DNA from: Lachnospiraceae bacterium
GTDB taxonomy: Bacteria > Bacillota > Clostridia > Lachnospirales > Lachnospiraceae
NCBI GenBank assembly: GCA_024695665.1
Contig: JAILHT010000032.1
Span: forward strand, 1 to 35,456
DNA length: 35,456 bases
Direction: 5' to 3'
Part shown: positions 25,203-34,681 of the stretch, in pieces
Layout: every line of letters begins with the position of its first letter
How positions within the stretch are numbered: the stretch's first letter is position 1
Made by a program: the position numbers and the translations under genes
The notes under the pieces: model-generated
What the model saw: the letters and a program-made list of their open reading frames with translations, nothing else
Told to the model about the DNA's origin: nothing
Databases searched by the model: none

Positions 25203-26521
25203 ACAAGTTCCCCCATCAAATCGTACTCAAATGCCGCTGTTATTTTGACCTTGACAAAATCCCCGGTCACAAGCATCTCGTCTGTATTTACAAATACGAG
25301 ACCGTCCACCCCCGGGGCATCCCTGTAGGTTCTTGCAACATAAGCATTTTCATCGGCAACCTTTCCCTCTATCATTGCCCACATTTCTTTTCCTATGAAT
25401 TTCTCGTTGATATCACAAGAAATCTCCTGCTGTAAAACCATAACATCATCAACCCAGTCCTTCTTCTTCTCCTCGTCAACCTGATTCGGGAAAGAGAAAG
25501 CCGGTGTATCTTCCTCAGCCGAGTAGGCAAAACATCCGAGCCTGTCAAATTCCATCTCGTTTATAAAACGCATAAGCTCGTCATGATTCTCATCGGTCTC
25601 ACCCGGAAATCCACAAATAAGTGTCGTTCGAAGACATATATCCGGAATCTCTTCTCTGAGTTTTTTGACCTTTTCAACAATATCAGCCTTGTTGGTTCTT
25701 CTTGCCATACGTCTTAGTATATCATCGGAGCAGTGCTGAATAGGAAGATCAAGATAATGACAAACCTTATCATTTCTCTTTATCGCAGCTATAAGATCGT
25801 CATCTATCTCCTCCGGATAACAGTACTGAATCTTTATCCACACAAGACCGGGTATCTCATTCAGTTTATCAAGGAGCAAGCCAAGTGATTTTCTGCCGTA
25901 AAGATCGACTCCGTAAAGAGTAGTCTCCTGTGCCACAAGAATGATCTCCTTGGCACCGTCAGCAACGAGTGCTTCGGCCTCAGCAATGACATCTTCCATA
26001 GGAACGCTTCTGTAACTTCCCCTGAGTGAAGGGATGATACAGTATGTGCAATTCTTATCACAGCCCTCTGCTATCTTGAGATGCGCATAATGACCACCGG
26101 TTGTGAGTATTCTTTTTGACCTCACCTCCGGTATACCTTTCAATTCTTTAAACTGAAGATATTTCTCCTTTTTTAAAGCTTTGTCTATCGCTTTTATGAT
26201 ATCGTCGTAAGAATTTGTTCCAAGAACAGCATCAACTTCCGGAATCTCATCCAAGATATCTTTTTGATACCTCTGTGAGAGACATCCTGTTACGATCAAA
26301 GCCTTTAGATTGCCATTGTGCTTATACTCCGCCATCTCAAGGATAGTATTGACGCTTTCCTCCTTAGCGTCCGCTATAAAGCAGCAAGTATTTATCACGA
26401 TAATGTCAGCTTCCGCTTCATCATCGCAAATTTCAAAATGCTCATCCTCAATGAGGCCGAGCATTTTTTCCGCGTCGACAAGATTCTTGTCGCACCCTAA
26501 AGATATAAACAAAAGTTTCAT
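25199..26521 (-). CDS. rimO: Ribosomal protein S12 methylthiotransferase RimO
   Basis: Adds a methylthio group to an Asp of ribosomal protein S12. The 440-aa protein has the N-terminal UPF0004 domain (about 1-125; SLGCDKNLVDAEKML and VINTCCFIADAKEES). The radical SAM core carries AEGCDKNCTYCIIPSLRG, whose CxxxCxxC binds the second 4Fe-4S cluster. A C-terminal TRAM domain follows (about 375-440). The CDKNLVD motif and overall pattern favour RimO over MiaB. It lies 6 nt after rpoZ. Confidence 0.95.
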   Translation of the reverse strand: MKLLFISLGCDKNLVDAEKMLGLIEDEHFEICDDEAEADIIVINTCCFIADAKEESVNTILEMAEYKHNGNLKALIVTGCLSQRYQKDILDEIPEVDAVLGTNSYDDIIKAIDKALKKEKYLQFKELKGIPEVRSKRILTTGGHYAHLKIAEGCDKNCTYCIIPSLRGSYRSVPMEDVIAEAEALVADGAKEIILVAQETTLYGVDLYGRKSLGLLLDKLNEIPGLVWIKIQYCYPEEIDDDLIAAIKRNDKVCHYLDLPIQHCSDDILRRMARRTNKADIVEKVKKLREEIPDICLRTTLICGFPGETDENHDELMRFINEMEFDRLGCFAYSAEEDTPAFSFPNQVDEEKKKDWVDDVMVLQQEISCDINEKFIGKEMWAMIEGKVADENAYVARTYRDAPGVDGLVFVNTDEMLVTGDFVKVKITAAFEYDLMGELV

Positions 26522-26527
26522 AAACTG

Positions 26528-26770
26528 TTACTCTTCGGAATCGTCGTTTACAATCTTAACTTCTCCGGTGTAAAGTTCATCTACGGCAACAGAAAGAGGT
26601 TTTCTTCCCTCACTGTCCTCGATGAGCGGCTCAGCACCGTCTATAATCTGTCTTGCTCTCTTTGCAGATGCTATTACTATGGAATAACGGCTGTTAACAA
26701 CAGGCTCCTCGCCTACTACAACATCGTGATTTAAAACTTTCATCAATTCTACATATGACGGATGTAACAT
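26528..26770 (-). CDS. rpoZ: DNA-directed RNA polymerase omega subunit
   Basis: An 80-aa RNA polymerase assembly subunit. The family core SRYSIVIASAKRARQI is clear, preceded by MLHPSYVELMKVL and followed by KPLSVAVDELYTGEVKI. It lies directly after gmk (zero gap), the usual Firmicutes order. The C-terminus is acidic and short. Confidence 0.93.
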   Translation of the reverse strand: MLHPSYVELMKVLNHDVVVGEEPVVNSRYSIVIASAKRARQIIDGAEPLIEDSEGRKPLSVAVDELYTGEVKIVNDDSEE

Positions 26771-27409
26771 TTATTTTTCCTCCTTAAACTCTTTGAGTTC
26801 CTCTCTCATGTTATTTATAAATTTTAAATTGTTCCTAATTCTGAAACGTTCATTTTGCGAAATCGCATGAATCGTATCCACTGCTGTCTCTAAATCGTCA
26901 TTTATTATGAGATAGTCATATTTCTCAATGCCTTCTGCTTCCTCGCAGGCACGTTTTAGTCTGCTGTTTATGACATCCTCAGTCTCCGTTCCTCTGCCGG
27001 TAAGTCTTGTCTTTAAAGTTTTTGCATCAGGTGTCGATACAAACATCAATAATGCATCCTCATACATTTTCTTGACCTGCATTGCACCCTGAATCTCTAT
27101 CTCGAGAATGACATCATAGCCTTCCTCCATCTTTTTGAACACGTACTCTTTTGGGGTTCCGTAGTAGTTCCCTACATAATTTGCATGTTCAAGGAGTTCA
27201 CCGTTTGAGATCATTGTCTCAAATTCTTCTTTCGTCTTGAAAAAATACTCTCTTCCGTCTTCCTCTCCGGGTCTCGGTTTTCTCGAGGTGGCCGAAACGG
27301 AAAGCGCATAAGAATTAGTATATTTGTCAATTAGGCGTTTCATCAAAGTTCCTTTTCCGGCACCAGAAAAACCGGAAACAATAATCAAATTTCCTTTTTG
27401 GGATTGCAA
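26771..27409 (-). CDS. gmk: Guanylate kinase
   Basis: Phosphorylates GMP to GDP. The 212-aa protein shows the P-loop GFSGAGKGTLMKRL, the GMP-binding SVSATSRKPRPGEEDGREYFF, and EGYDVILEIEIQGAMQVKK. Start is TTG with GGAGG eight nucleotides upstream; no better ATG precedes the P-loop. It follows remA by 16 nt and abuts rpoZ. Confidence 0.96.
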   Translation of the reverse strand: MQSQKGNLIIVSGFSGAGKGTLMKRLIDKYTNSYALSVSATSRKPRPGEEDGREYFFKTKEEFETMISNGELLEHANYVGNYYGTPKEYVFKKMEEGYDVILEIEIQGAMQVKKMYEDALLMFVSTPDAKTLKTRLTGRGTETEDVINSRLKRACEEAEGIEKYDYLIINDDLETAVDTIHAISQNERFRIRNNLKFINNMREELKEFKEEK

Positions 27410-27425
27410 TTATACTTCCTCCGTT

Positions 27426-27668
27426 TTATTTCTGTTCTCTACTTCTTGCAAGAAGCGTATCCGTAGTCAACGCGGAAATCACAACCTTATTCTCTTCCAT
27501 GCATATAACGCTTTTTGTCTTTCTGCCGGAAGTTGCATCGACAAGCCTGTCATCCTTCTTCGCAGAAGCTACAAGACGTTTTGCCGGTGCAGAATCTGAA
27601 GACACTATCGAAAGTATCTTGCCGGTATTCACAAGATTTCCGAATCCAACATTCATAAGTCCGTTCAT
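27426..27668 (-). CDS. remA: RemA-like (DUF370) DNA-binding regulator
   Basis: An 80-aa small DNA-binding protein of the RemA family; Bacillus RemA activates biofilm matrix and osmoprotection genes. The typical NVGFGNLVNTGKILSIVSSD start and the SAPAKRLVASAKKDDRLVDA region are visible. The family is always between yicC and gmk in Firmicutes, as here. The start could be ATG at 27668 (AGGTGTAGT upstream) or the ATG four codons later (the usual family start). Function in this organism is inferred. Confidence 0.92.
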   Translation of the reverse strand: MNGLMNVGFGNLVNTGKILSIVSSDSAPAKRLVASAKKDDRLVDATSGRKTKSVICMEENKVVISALTTDTLLARSREQK

Positions 27669-27675
27669 ACTACAC

Positions 27676-28554
27676 CTATTCTATATTCTGTATCTGCTCT
27701 CTTATCTTCTCTATAAGAGTTTTCAAATTGATTCCCATATCGGCTATAGCCACATCTGTGGATTTTGAGAGGGTTGTATTTGCCTCTCTGTTCATCTCCT
27801 GAGCTATAAAATCAAGTTTTCTTCCGACAGACTCATCGTTTAAAAGAGCATCCTGCATTGCCTTTATATGTGTATTAAGTCTCACCAGTTCCTCATCCAC
27901 ACATACCTTGTCAGCATATATTGTGACTTCGGCTGCAATCCTTCCGTCATCGATCTGATTGTTCTCGAGAAGATCTGCAATCTTTTCGGTGAGTTTCTGT
28001 TTGTACTCTGCGATAATCTCAGGTGAACGTGCTTCAATATAATCCACACATTTTTGCATTTCATCAAGTTTAGATAATATATCTCTCTTGAGCTGCTCGC
28101 CCTCTTTCTCTCTTACATCAACAAGCTCTATAAGGGCTCCTCTTAGAGCAGTCTCCAAAATCTCCCATATGGTATTCTCATCAACTTCCTGCTCTTCCAT
28201 AGTGAAAACATCAGGAAATCTCGAAAGTGTGGCAACACTGATATCGTTCTCGAGACCAAACTGCTCTGCCATCTCATTTAGATGCTTCATATACTGCGAA
28301 GCGATGTGAGAATTGTACTTTATTGACTCATCAGCCTCCGCAAGATCTTCATATGTTATATAAAGATCAACCTTACCTCTCTCGAGGTATTCCTTTATAA
28401 TATTTCTTATGCGGCTCTCAAACATACCGAATTTCTTTGGCATTTTGATACTCGTATCAAGAAATCTGTGATTGACCGTTTTGACTTCAACCGTAAACTT
28501 TCTATCGTTTACCGTATTCTCGAAGCGGCCGAAACCAGTCATGCTTTTAACCAT
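27676..28554 (-). CDS. yicC: YicC-family endoribonuclease
   Basis: A 292-aa protein of the YicC family, shown in other bacteria to have endoribonuclease activity. It begins MVKSMTGFGRFE, followed by VEVKTVNHRFLDTSIKMPK. The C-terminal part has GRKLDFIAQEMNREANTTLSKS and ends with LIEKIREQIQNIE, all conserved. The chosen start is the family-typical MxKSMTGFGR; a 12-residue longer frame also exists. First gene of the remA-gmk-rpoZ run; its promoter overlaps that of rqcH. Confidence 0.93.
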   Translation of the reverse strand: MVKSMTGFGRFENTVNDRKFTVEVKTVNHRFLDTSIKMPKKFGMFESRIRNIIKEYLERGKVDLYITYEDLAEADESIKYNSHIASQYMKHLNEMAEQFGLENDISVATLSRFPDVFTMEEQEVDENTIWEILETALRGALIELVDVREKEGEQLKRDILSKLDEMQKCVDYIEARSPEIIAEYKQKLTEKIADLLENNQIDDGRIAAEVTIYADKVCVDEELVRLNTHIKAMQDALLNDESVGRKLDFIAQEMNREANTTLSKSTDVAIADMGINLKTLIEKIREQIQNIE

Positions 28555-28603
28555 TTTCGCATACGACCTTTCCAAAATTTGATTTTGCATAGCCTATCAT
28601 ACA

Positions 28604-28658
28604 TTGACATGTATGCATAATCTAAATTATTATATGTCAATAGGGTCAAAAAAGTCAA
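28604..28658. promoter_or_regulatory. Overlapping divergent promoters of yicC and rqcH
   Basis: Plus strand: TTGACA (28604-28609), an 18-nt spacer, TATTAT (28628-28633), toward rqcH. Minus strand: TTGACT (28658-28653), an 18-nt spacer, TATAAT (28634-28629), toward yicC. The two -10 boxes overlap. A dyad TTGACAT...ATGTCAA spans 28604-28640. Confidence 0.45.
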
Positions 28659-28677
28659 ATAATAAAGGAGATTAGCC

Positions 28678-30414
28678 ATGTCATTCGACGGTACATTAGT
28701 GGCAAACTTAACTTACGAATTAAATAGAGAAATACTGAATTCACGCATATCCAAGATAGCTCAGCCGGAAAACGATGAGCTTCTTTTTACATTAAAATCC
28801 AAAGAAGGAGCAAAAAGACTTGCAATATCCGCAAACGCTTCTCTCCCGTTTTTGTATCTCACGGACAAGAACAAGCCGAGTCCGATGACAGCGCCAAACT
28901 TTTGCATGGTTTTAAGAAAACATATAGGAAACGGCAAAATCATAAAGATCGAGCAGCCTTCACTTGAGAGAATAATAATATTTACAATAGAGCATCTCGA
29001 TGAGATGGGCGATCTAAAACACAAAAAGCTTATAGCCGAGCTTATGGGAAAACATAGCAATATAATATTTGCAAACGAGGACGATACAATTATTGACAGC
29101 ATAAAACATGTCGGCTCAAACATGAGCTCTGTCCGGGAAGTTTTGCCGGGAAGGAAATATTTCATACCGGAGACGGTAAAAAAATTCAATCCTCTGAATA
29201 CAAACGAGGAAGAATTTTTGATTGCATTAAGCAAACCGGAAACCTGTGCAAAGGCGATGTATCTTTCCTATACCGGAATAAGTCCGGAGGCGGCAAATGA
29301 GATTTCAAACAGAAGCTCAATCGACGCTGACATGCCGGCTGCATCACTCTCCTCTGATGAAAAGCATCATCTTTACAACAATTTCACTTGGTTTACAGAC
29401 GATTTAAAAGAGGGCAAATTCAATCCGAATATCGTTTATGACAATGATGCCCCGATTGCCTTTGTCTCCTACAAATCCTCTGTATATGAGAATAAACGGT
29501 GTGTTGAATTCGACACCATATCACAGGTGCTTGAAAACTACTATGCCGAGAGAAACATCTACAACAGAATTCATCAGAAGTCCTCAGATCTCAGGCATAT
29601 TATAACAACTACTTTGGAACGTGACAGAAAAAAACTTGCTCTTCAAAACAAACAGCTTAAAGATACAGACAAGCGAGAGAAGTACAAAATATACGGCGAG
29701 ATGCTTCACACTTACGGTTACTCAGCAAATCCGGGGGACAAGTCCATCACCGTGTTAAACTATTACACCAATGAGGAAATGACAATTCCTCTGGATGATA
29801 CGCTCTCCGCCTCTGAAAATGCGAAAAAGTATTTTGAAAGATACACAAAGCTAAAAAGGACAAAGGAGGCCATGACAGAACTCGTTAAGACCACCTCTGA
29901 TGAGATACTTCACCTTGAATCGATACTTACCTCTCTCGATTTGGCGAGAGACACAGACGATCTGGCCCAGATTCAAGAGGAGCTCATAGAATACGGCTTC
30001 ATGAAGAGAAAACGCGGTGCCAAAAAGACAAAGATCAAATCAAAGCCTATGCACTTCATCTCCTCCGACGGATATGATATCTACGTGGGAAAAAACAATT
30101 ATCAAAATGACGAACTGACCTTCAAGCTTGCGACCGGCAACGACTGGTGGTTCCACGCAAAAGGGATGCCGGGATCTCATGTCATAGTGAAAGCAAACAA
30201 CGAAGAGCTCCCGGACAGAGCCTTCGAGGAGGCAGGAATGCTCGCAGGATATTTTTCCGCCGGTAAAAACAGCGATAAGCTTGAGATTGATTATCTTCAA
30301 AAAAAGAACGTAAAAAAACCGGGCGGCGCTGCACCCGGCTTTGTGGTATATTATTCAAACTATTCGCTTATCGCGCATCCCGGTCTTGGAGACCTCAAAC
30401 AGATAGATGATTGA
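28678..30414 (+). CDS. rqcH: RqcH (NFACT family), ribosome quality control factor
   Basis: Bacterial Rqc2 homologue that binds stalled 50S-peptidyl-tRNA complexes and directs alanine tailing of nascent chains; older names are FbpA or fibronectin-binding protein. The 578-aa protein has NFACT-N (MSFDGTLVANLTYELN, then FCMVLRKHIGNGK), a helix-hairpin-helix region, a long coiled coil (about 285-430) and NFACT-R (about 445-560; GNDWWFHAKGMPGSHVIV). At the position matching B. subtilis Asp97-Arg98, reported as critical, it reads Glu97-Arg98 (QPSLERII). The ATG follows AAAGGAGATTAGCC. It converges with recG with only 2 bp between stops. Confidence 0.93.
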   Translation: MSFDGTLVANLTYELNREILNSRISKIAQPENDELLFTLKSKEGAKRLAISANASLPFLYLTDKNKPSPMTAPNFCMVLRKHIGNGKIIKIEQPSLERIIIFTIEHLDEMGDLKHKKLIAELMGKHSNIIFANEDDTIIDSIKHVGSNMSSVREVLPGRKYFIPETVKKFNPLNTNEEEFLIALSKPETCAKAMYLSYTGISPEAANEISNRSSIDADMPAASLSSDEKHHLYNNFTWFTDDLKEGKFNPNIVYDNDAPIAFVSYKSSVYENKRCVEFDTISQVLENYYAERNIYNRIHQKSSDLRHIITTTLERDRKKLALQNKQLKDTDKREKYKIYGEMLHTYGYSANPGDKSITVLNYYTNEEMTIPLDDTLSASENAKKYFERYTKLKRTKEAMTELVKTTSDEILHLESILTSLDLARDTDDLAQIQEELIEYGFMKRKRGAKKTKIKSKPMHFISSDGYDIYVGKNNYQNDELTFKLATGNDWWFHAKGMPGSHVIVKANNEELPDRAFEEAGMLAGYFSAGKNSDKLEIDYLQKKNVKKPGGAAPGFVVYYSNYSLIAHPGLGDLKQIDD

Positions 30415-30416
30415 TA

Positions 30417-32474
30417 TCAAAGATTGAGATTGTCATATTTTTTCTCATAACCGTGCGTAAGATAATATTTAAGTTTTCTTTGGGACTCTTCTTTTAAAGA
30501 AGGGTCCTTTTTTAACAGGTCCGTCACCTCATTTGAAGCGGCTTTTAATATATCTGCATCCTGATAGATATCAGCTATGTCAAAAACAAAGTCTCCGCTC
30601 TGCCTGATTCCAAAAAAGTCTCCCGGCCCTCTGAGTTTCAGATCCTCCGAAGCGATTGCAAATCCGTCGTTTGATCTGTTCAAAATATCAAGTCTCTTCT
30701 TTGCTGTCTTGCTGTCCGAGGCATTCATCATTATACAATATGACTGTGCATCGCCTCTTCCGACTCTTCCTCTCAGCTGATGTAACTGGGCAAGTCCGAA
30801 TCTATCGGCATTCTCTATAACCATCACGGTGGCATTCGGCACATTTACGCCTACCTCGACAACCGTTGTTGAGACAAGTACCTGTATATCATTTCTTGCG
30901 AAAGCCTCCATCACTGCATTCTTTTCCTTAGGCTTCATCTTGCCGTGCAGCATTCCAACCTTGATATCAGATGGAAGATTTTTTTGAAGTTCTTTGGAAT
31001 GGTCTTTTACATTCTTTCCTTCCATTCCCTCGCTCTCCTCGACAAGCGGACATATAACATATACCTGATGTCCGTTTCTCACTTCTTTCACAACAAAATT
31101 GTTTGCAGTATTTCTGTATGATTCATCCACCACGCAGTTTTTTATCGGAAGGCGCTTTGCGGGCACCTCATCTATGACTGAAATATCCAGATCTCCATAT
31201 AAAATGATTGCCAAAGTTCTCGGTATAGGTGTTGCGCTCATGACTGCTATATGTGGATTAAAGCCCTTTAAAGAAAGTGTCTCCCTCTGTTTAACGCCAA
31301 ATCGATGTTGCTCGTCGGTTATTACAAGGGCAAGATTTGAGAATCCGGCTTTGTCCTGAATAAGAGCCTGCGTACCTATTATCATTGCATTTTTTTCCGT
31401 TTCCATCGCTTCGTAGGCAAGCCTTTTCTCCTTTGCCGTCATAGATCCCGTGAGAAGGATGACCGGAAAATCAATTGAAAGGATCTTCTTTAGATCCTCA
31501 AAGGATTCCTTATGCTGTCTCGCTAAAACTTCTGTCGGTGCCATGAGCGCAGATTGATATCCCAAATGTGACATCCATGCCATACACAAAAAAGCAATTA
31601 TGGTTTTTCCGCTTCCTACATCCCCCTGGATAAGTCTCTGCATGACATATTCGGAAGCCATATCACCTTTGAGTTCCTTAAGACATTTGTGCTGGGCGCC
31701 GGTAAGTTCGTAAGGGAGTTTTTTTACCATGTCATCTATAAATCCATCGTCCTTAATACCAAACGGATTTTTTCTCCTTGATGCCTCGCCCTTCTCAATC
31801 TGCATTCTTAAGATAAACATAAAAAACTCATCAAAAACAAGTCTCTTCCTCGCCTCTATAAGTTTTTCGGTATTCTCCGGAAAATGCATCTGCTCTAGTG
31901 CAAAGTTGTACTCTGCAAGGCACTCTCGTTCCCTTATATCCTCCGGCAGATAATCCCCTTGGATGTCAACCGAGTCAAGGCAGGTTTTTACTGTCTTTTG
32001 TATTGCATTGTTTGTAAGCCCTGCCGTCTTTGCATAGACCGGCTGGTAAGAAGCCATCTTCCTTTTGTATTCATCAGCCGTGTATACCTCGGGCTGATCC
32101 ATCTGAAGCTTTCCGTTTTTCTTTACTATACTGCCACAAAAAACATAATGTTCTCCGGGTTTTAACGAATTGACAATATATTCACTCCTAAACCATACCA
32201 GTTCAAGTCTACCGGTCTCATCTTTCGCTTGAGCTATAACAATATTTATCCTGGCGGTTCGCCTTAAGAGCGGTCTTGTTGCAATCGTCGCATATACTGC
32301 TACCTTGGTATTTAACTGTGCCTTGCTTATGCTGACCGGTGAATCAAACTTTCTGTATTCTCTGGGATAATGAAGGAGTATATCACCGGCGGTGTATACT
32401 CCTATCTTATTCATGAGCTTTTCAGTTTTTTCACCGATTCCTTTTATCTCTCTGATCGGTGTGTCAAAATTCAT
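30417..32474 (-). CDS. recG: ATP-dependent DNA helicase RecG
   Basis: Remodels stalled forks and branched DNA. The 685-aa length is typical. An N-terminal wedge (OB fold) domain covers about 1-150 (IKGIGEKTEKLMNKIGV, then LLHYPREY). Helicase motifs follow: Walker A GDVGSGKTIIAFL, Walker B-like VITDEQHRFG, MSATPIPRTLA, VVEVGVNVPNATVM, and QLHQLRGRVGRG. It starts 4 nt after fakA, as in the conserved asp23-fakA-recG order. Start ATG follows fakA directly. Confidence 0.97.
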   Translation of the reverse strand: MNFDTPIREIKGIGEKTEKLMNKIGVYTAGDILLHYPREYRKFDSPVSISKAQLNTKVAVYATIATRPLLRRTARINIVIAQAKDETGRLELVWFRSEYIVNSLKPGEHYVFCGSIVKKNGKLQMDQPEVYTADEYKRKMASYQPVYAKTAGLTNNAIQKTVKTCLDSVDIQGDYLPEDIRERECLAEYNFALEQMHFPENTEKLIEARKRLVFDEFFMFILRMQIEKGEASRRKNPFGIKDDGFIDDMVKKLPYELTGAQHKCLKELKGDMASEYVMQRLIQGDVGSGKTIIAFLCMAWMSHLGYQSALMAPTEVLARQHKESFEDLKKILSIDFPVILLTGSMTAKEKRLAYEAMETEKNAMIIGTQALIQDKAGFSNLALVITDEQHRFGVKQRETLSLKGFNPHIAVMSATPIPRTLAIILYGDLDISVIDEVPAKRLPIKNCVVDESYRNTANNFVVKEVRNGHQVYVICPLVEESEGMEGKNVKDHSKELQKNLPSDIKVGMLHGKMKPKEKNAVMEAFARNDIQVLVSTTVVEVGVNVPNATVMVIENADRFGLAQLHQLRGRVGRGDAQSYCIMMNASDSKTAKKRLDILNRSNDGFAIASEDLKLRGPGDFFGIRQSGDFVFDIADIYQDADILKAASNEVTDLLKKDPSLKEESQRKLKYYLTHGYEKKYDNLNL

Positions 32475-32478
32475 ACTT

Positions 32479-34077
32479 TTATTCCACTGATAAAATGTAA
32501 TAGTAAACCGGCTGGCCTCCGAAGTTCACCTCAAATTCAAGATCCGGATAATCTTTAACAAGCTTATCACAGACAGCATTTGCATCATCCTCGGTCACAT
32601 CTGAACCGTAGTAAATGCTGACCATTGAAGCATCATCATCCACCATAGCCTTTACCATCTCGTCTATAGCAACATTTATATCTTTGTTTACCGACAATAT
32701 GGACGAATCTCCGATTCCCATATAGTCTCCAGAATGAATCACCTTATCGTCAATCTCGGTATCTCTTACAGCATATGTAACCTGACCTGTCTTTATAAGT
32801 GATATCTCTTCCATCATACGTTCCTTGTTCTCTTCAGGAGACTGCTCAGGAATAAAATTGATAAGAGCAGATATTCCCTGCGGAATTGTCTTTGTAGGAA
32901 CAACTATGATATTTTTGTCCTCCGTTAGATCAGCTGCCTGATTTGCGGCAAGAACAATATTCTTATTGTTAGGGAATACAAAAATATTTTTTGCATTTAC
33001 CTTGCTTATGGCATTGAGAACATCCTCAGTACTTGGGTTCATAGTCTGACCACCTTCAATGAGATAATCCGCACCCAGGCCTTTAAAAATCTCCGCAAGT
33101 CCTTCACCTATAGATACAGCTACAAAACCGTACTCCTTCTCAGGCTCAAGATTTGCCCTCTCTTCCTCTTTGACAACTGTTTTTGCATCAGTCTTTTTGT
33201 TCTCTGCCTTAATCTCTACAAGAGATCCGTAAACCATAGCTTTTGAGATAACCTCACCAAGTTCATCGGTATCCATATCAAGAGCAATAACATTATTCTT
33301 TGTATCACAGTTGTTGATATTTCCAAGTTCTGCAAAAAGATTGTTTATCTTGCTGACATCTGCTCCTGAGAGATCCTTCTTAGGAACAACGGTAAATGAA
33401 ACATTGTATTCGTACTCATATACTTCTTCCTTTTCTTCCTCAATCGAAAAGTCAAGCTCTTTACCCTCAAGTACGGCAAGTCCGCCCTTTAAGACCTGAA
33501 CAAGTCCCTGTCCGCCGGAATCAACTACACCTGCCTGTTTAAGTACAGGAAGCATCTCAGGTGTGAGTGCCAATACTCTGTCGGCCTCAGCAACAAGACA
33601 GTTTGCAAAATATACAACATCGGTTGTCTCTGTAGCAAGTTCCCTTGCTTTAACCGAAACTCCCTTCGCAACCGTGAGGATAGTTCCCTCCTTCGGCTTC
33701 ATAACAGCTTTATAAGCCGTCTCTACAGCCTTTTCACAAGCTACGGCAAGAAGCTCCACATCCACTTCGTCATACTCTTTAATTGCTTTTGTAAAGCCTC
33801 TGAAAAGCTGTGATAAAATAACACCCGAGTTTCCTCTGGCTCCTCTTAATGAACCTGATGACATCGCTTTTGAAAGAGATTTCATATCAGGATTCTCGAG
33901 AGCCATAACCTCTTTTGCGGCTGACATTATTGTAGCCGACATATTTGTTCCTGTATCTCCGTCAGGTACCGGAAATACGTTTAATTCATTTATCCATTCT
34001 TTTTTTGCGTCAAGATTCTTAGCACCTGCCAAAAACATCTTGGCGAGAAGTTCCGCATTTATTGAGGTAGTTTCCAC
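32479..34077 (-). CDS. fakA: FakA-like fatty acid kinase (DAK2/DhaL domain)
   Basis: Phosphorylates exogenous fatty acids bound to a FakB (DegV) partner for incorporation into phospholipids. The 532-aa protein has an N-terminal DhaL-like kinase domain (NVFPVPDGDTGTNM with the Mg-binding Asp residues, GARGNSGVILSQLFRGF, VVDSGGQGLVQ). Middle and C-terminal domains follow, including the EGGQTMNPS region. Start is GTG at 34077 with GGAGG eight nucleotides upstream. A seven-codon longer TTG frame lies on the ribosome site itself. No FakB gene is in the window. Confidence 0.9.
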   Translation of the reverse strand: METTSINAELLAKMFLAGAKNLDAKKEWINELNVFPVPDGDTGTNMSATIMSAAKEVMALENPDMKSLSKAMSSGSLRGARGNSGVILSQLFRGFTKAIKEYDEVDVELLAVACEKAVETAYKAVMKPKEGTILTVAKGVSVKARELATETTDVVYFANCLVAEADRVLALTPEMLPVLKQAGVVDSGGQGLVQVLKGGLAVLEGKELDFSIEEEKEEVYEYEYNVSFTVVPKKDLSGADVSKINNLFAELGNINNCDTKNNVIALDMDTDELGEVISKAMVYGSLVEIKAENKKTDAKTVVKEEERANLEPEKEYGFVAVSIGEGLAEIFKGLGADYLIEGGQTMNPSTEDVLNAISKVNAKNIFVFPNNKNIVLAANQAADLTEDKNIIVVPTKTIPQGISALINFIPEQSPEENKERMMEEISLIKTGQVTYAVRDTEIDDKVIHSGDYMGIGDSSILSVNKDINVAIDEMVKAMVDDDASMVSIYYGSDVTEDDANAVCDKLVKDYPDLEFEVNFGGQPVYYYILSVE

Positions 34078-34090
34078 TGCCTTTGCCTCC

Positions 34091-34450
34091 TTAATCAATC
34101 TGTCTTATTCCTTCTACAAAAATATTCACTTCCGAAAGCTCCATTCCGGTGAAGGACTCAACTTTATATTTTACTGTTTCAATAAGATTGTCGGAGACAG
34201 TCGGTATGCTGACCCCATAAGCGACTATAACATGAAAATCGATATGTATTTTATTGTCATTGTCAACTGTAACATTTATACCGTGAGTTATATAATCCTT
34301 CTTTAAAAGCTTAACCAGTCCGTCCTTCATATTGACGGAAGCCATGCCTACAATACCGAAGCACTCTACTGCGACTGCTCCTGCATATGAAGCGATAACT
34401 TCGTTGTCTATCATTATTCGACCAAGACCGTTCTCAATTTGTCCCTTCAT
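34091..34450 (-). CDS. yloU: Asp23/Gls24 family (YloU-like) protein
   Basis: A 119-aa protein of the Asp23/DUF322 family, linked to envelope stress in other Firmicutes. Core: GLGRIMIDNEVIASYAGAVA, AVECFGIVGMASV, and HIDFHVIVAYGVSIPTVSDN. No membrane segment. The start at 34450 (MKGQIENG) follows GGTGTGAAT; a longer frame of 18 residues begins further upstream without a clear site. It precedes fakA by 13 nt and is divergent from rpmB, as in Bacillus (yloU-yloV). Exact role unknown. Confidence 0.9.
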   Translation of the reverse strand: MKGQIENGLGRIMIDNEVIASYAGAVAVECFGIVGMASVNMKDGLVKLLKKDYITHGINVTVDNDNKIHIDFHVIVAYGVSIPTVSDNLIETVKYKVESFTGMELSEVNIFVEGIRQID

Positions 34451-34591
34451 ATTCACACCATATACAGACTTTACTTCTATAATATATGTGAGTCTGTACC
34501 ACATATATAGGAGATTTTTAATCTCGTTAGCAGTATCACGCTAATAATAGCATAAGGGACATATAAATTAAAGATAAAAATAAAAAAGTAG

Positions 34592-34620
34592 TTGCAATCT
34601 TTATTCATATCTGATAATAT
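34592..34620 (+). promoter_or_regulatory. Promoter of rpmB
   Basis: TTGCAA (34592-34597), a 17-nt spacer ending TGA, and TAATAT (34615-34620), giving an extended -10. A small GCCTATG/CATGGGC hairpin lies in the leader before the GAGGAGG site. Confidence 0.55.
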
Positions 34621-34681
34621 CATCATGTTGTGAGCCTATGGAATGCATGGGCGAAATCTAATATGAGGAGGTGTAGAAACC

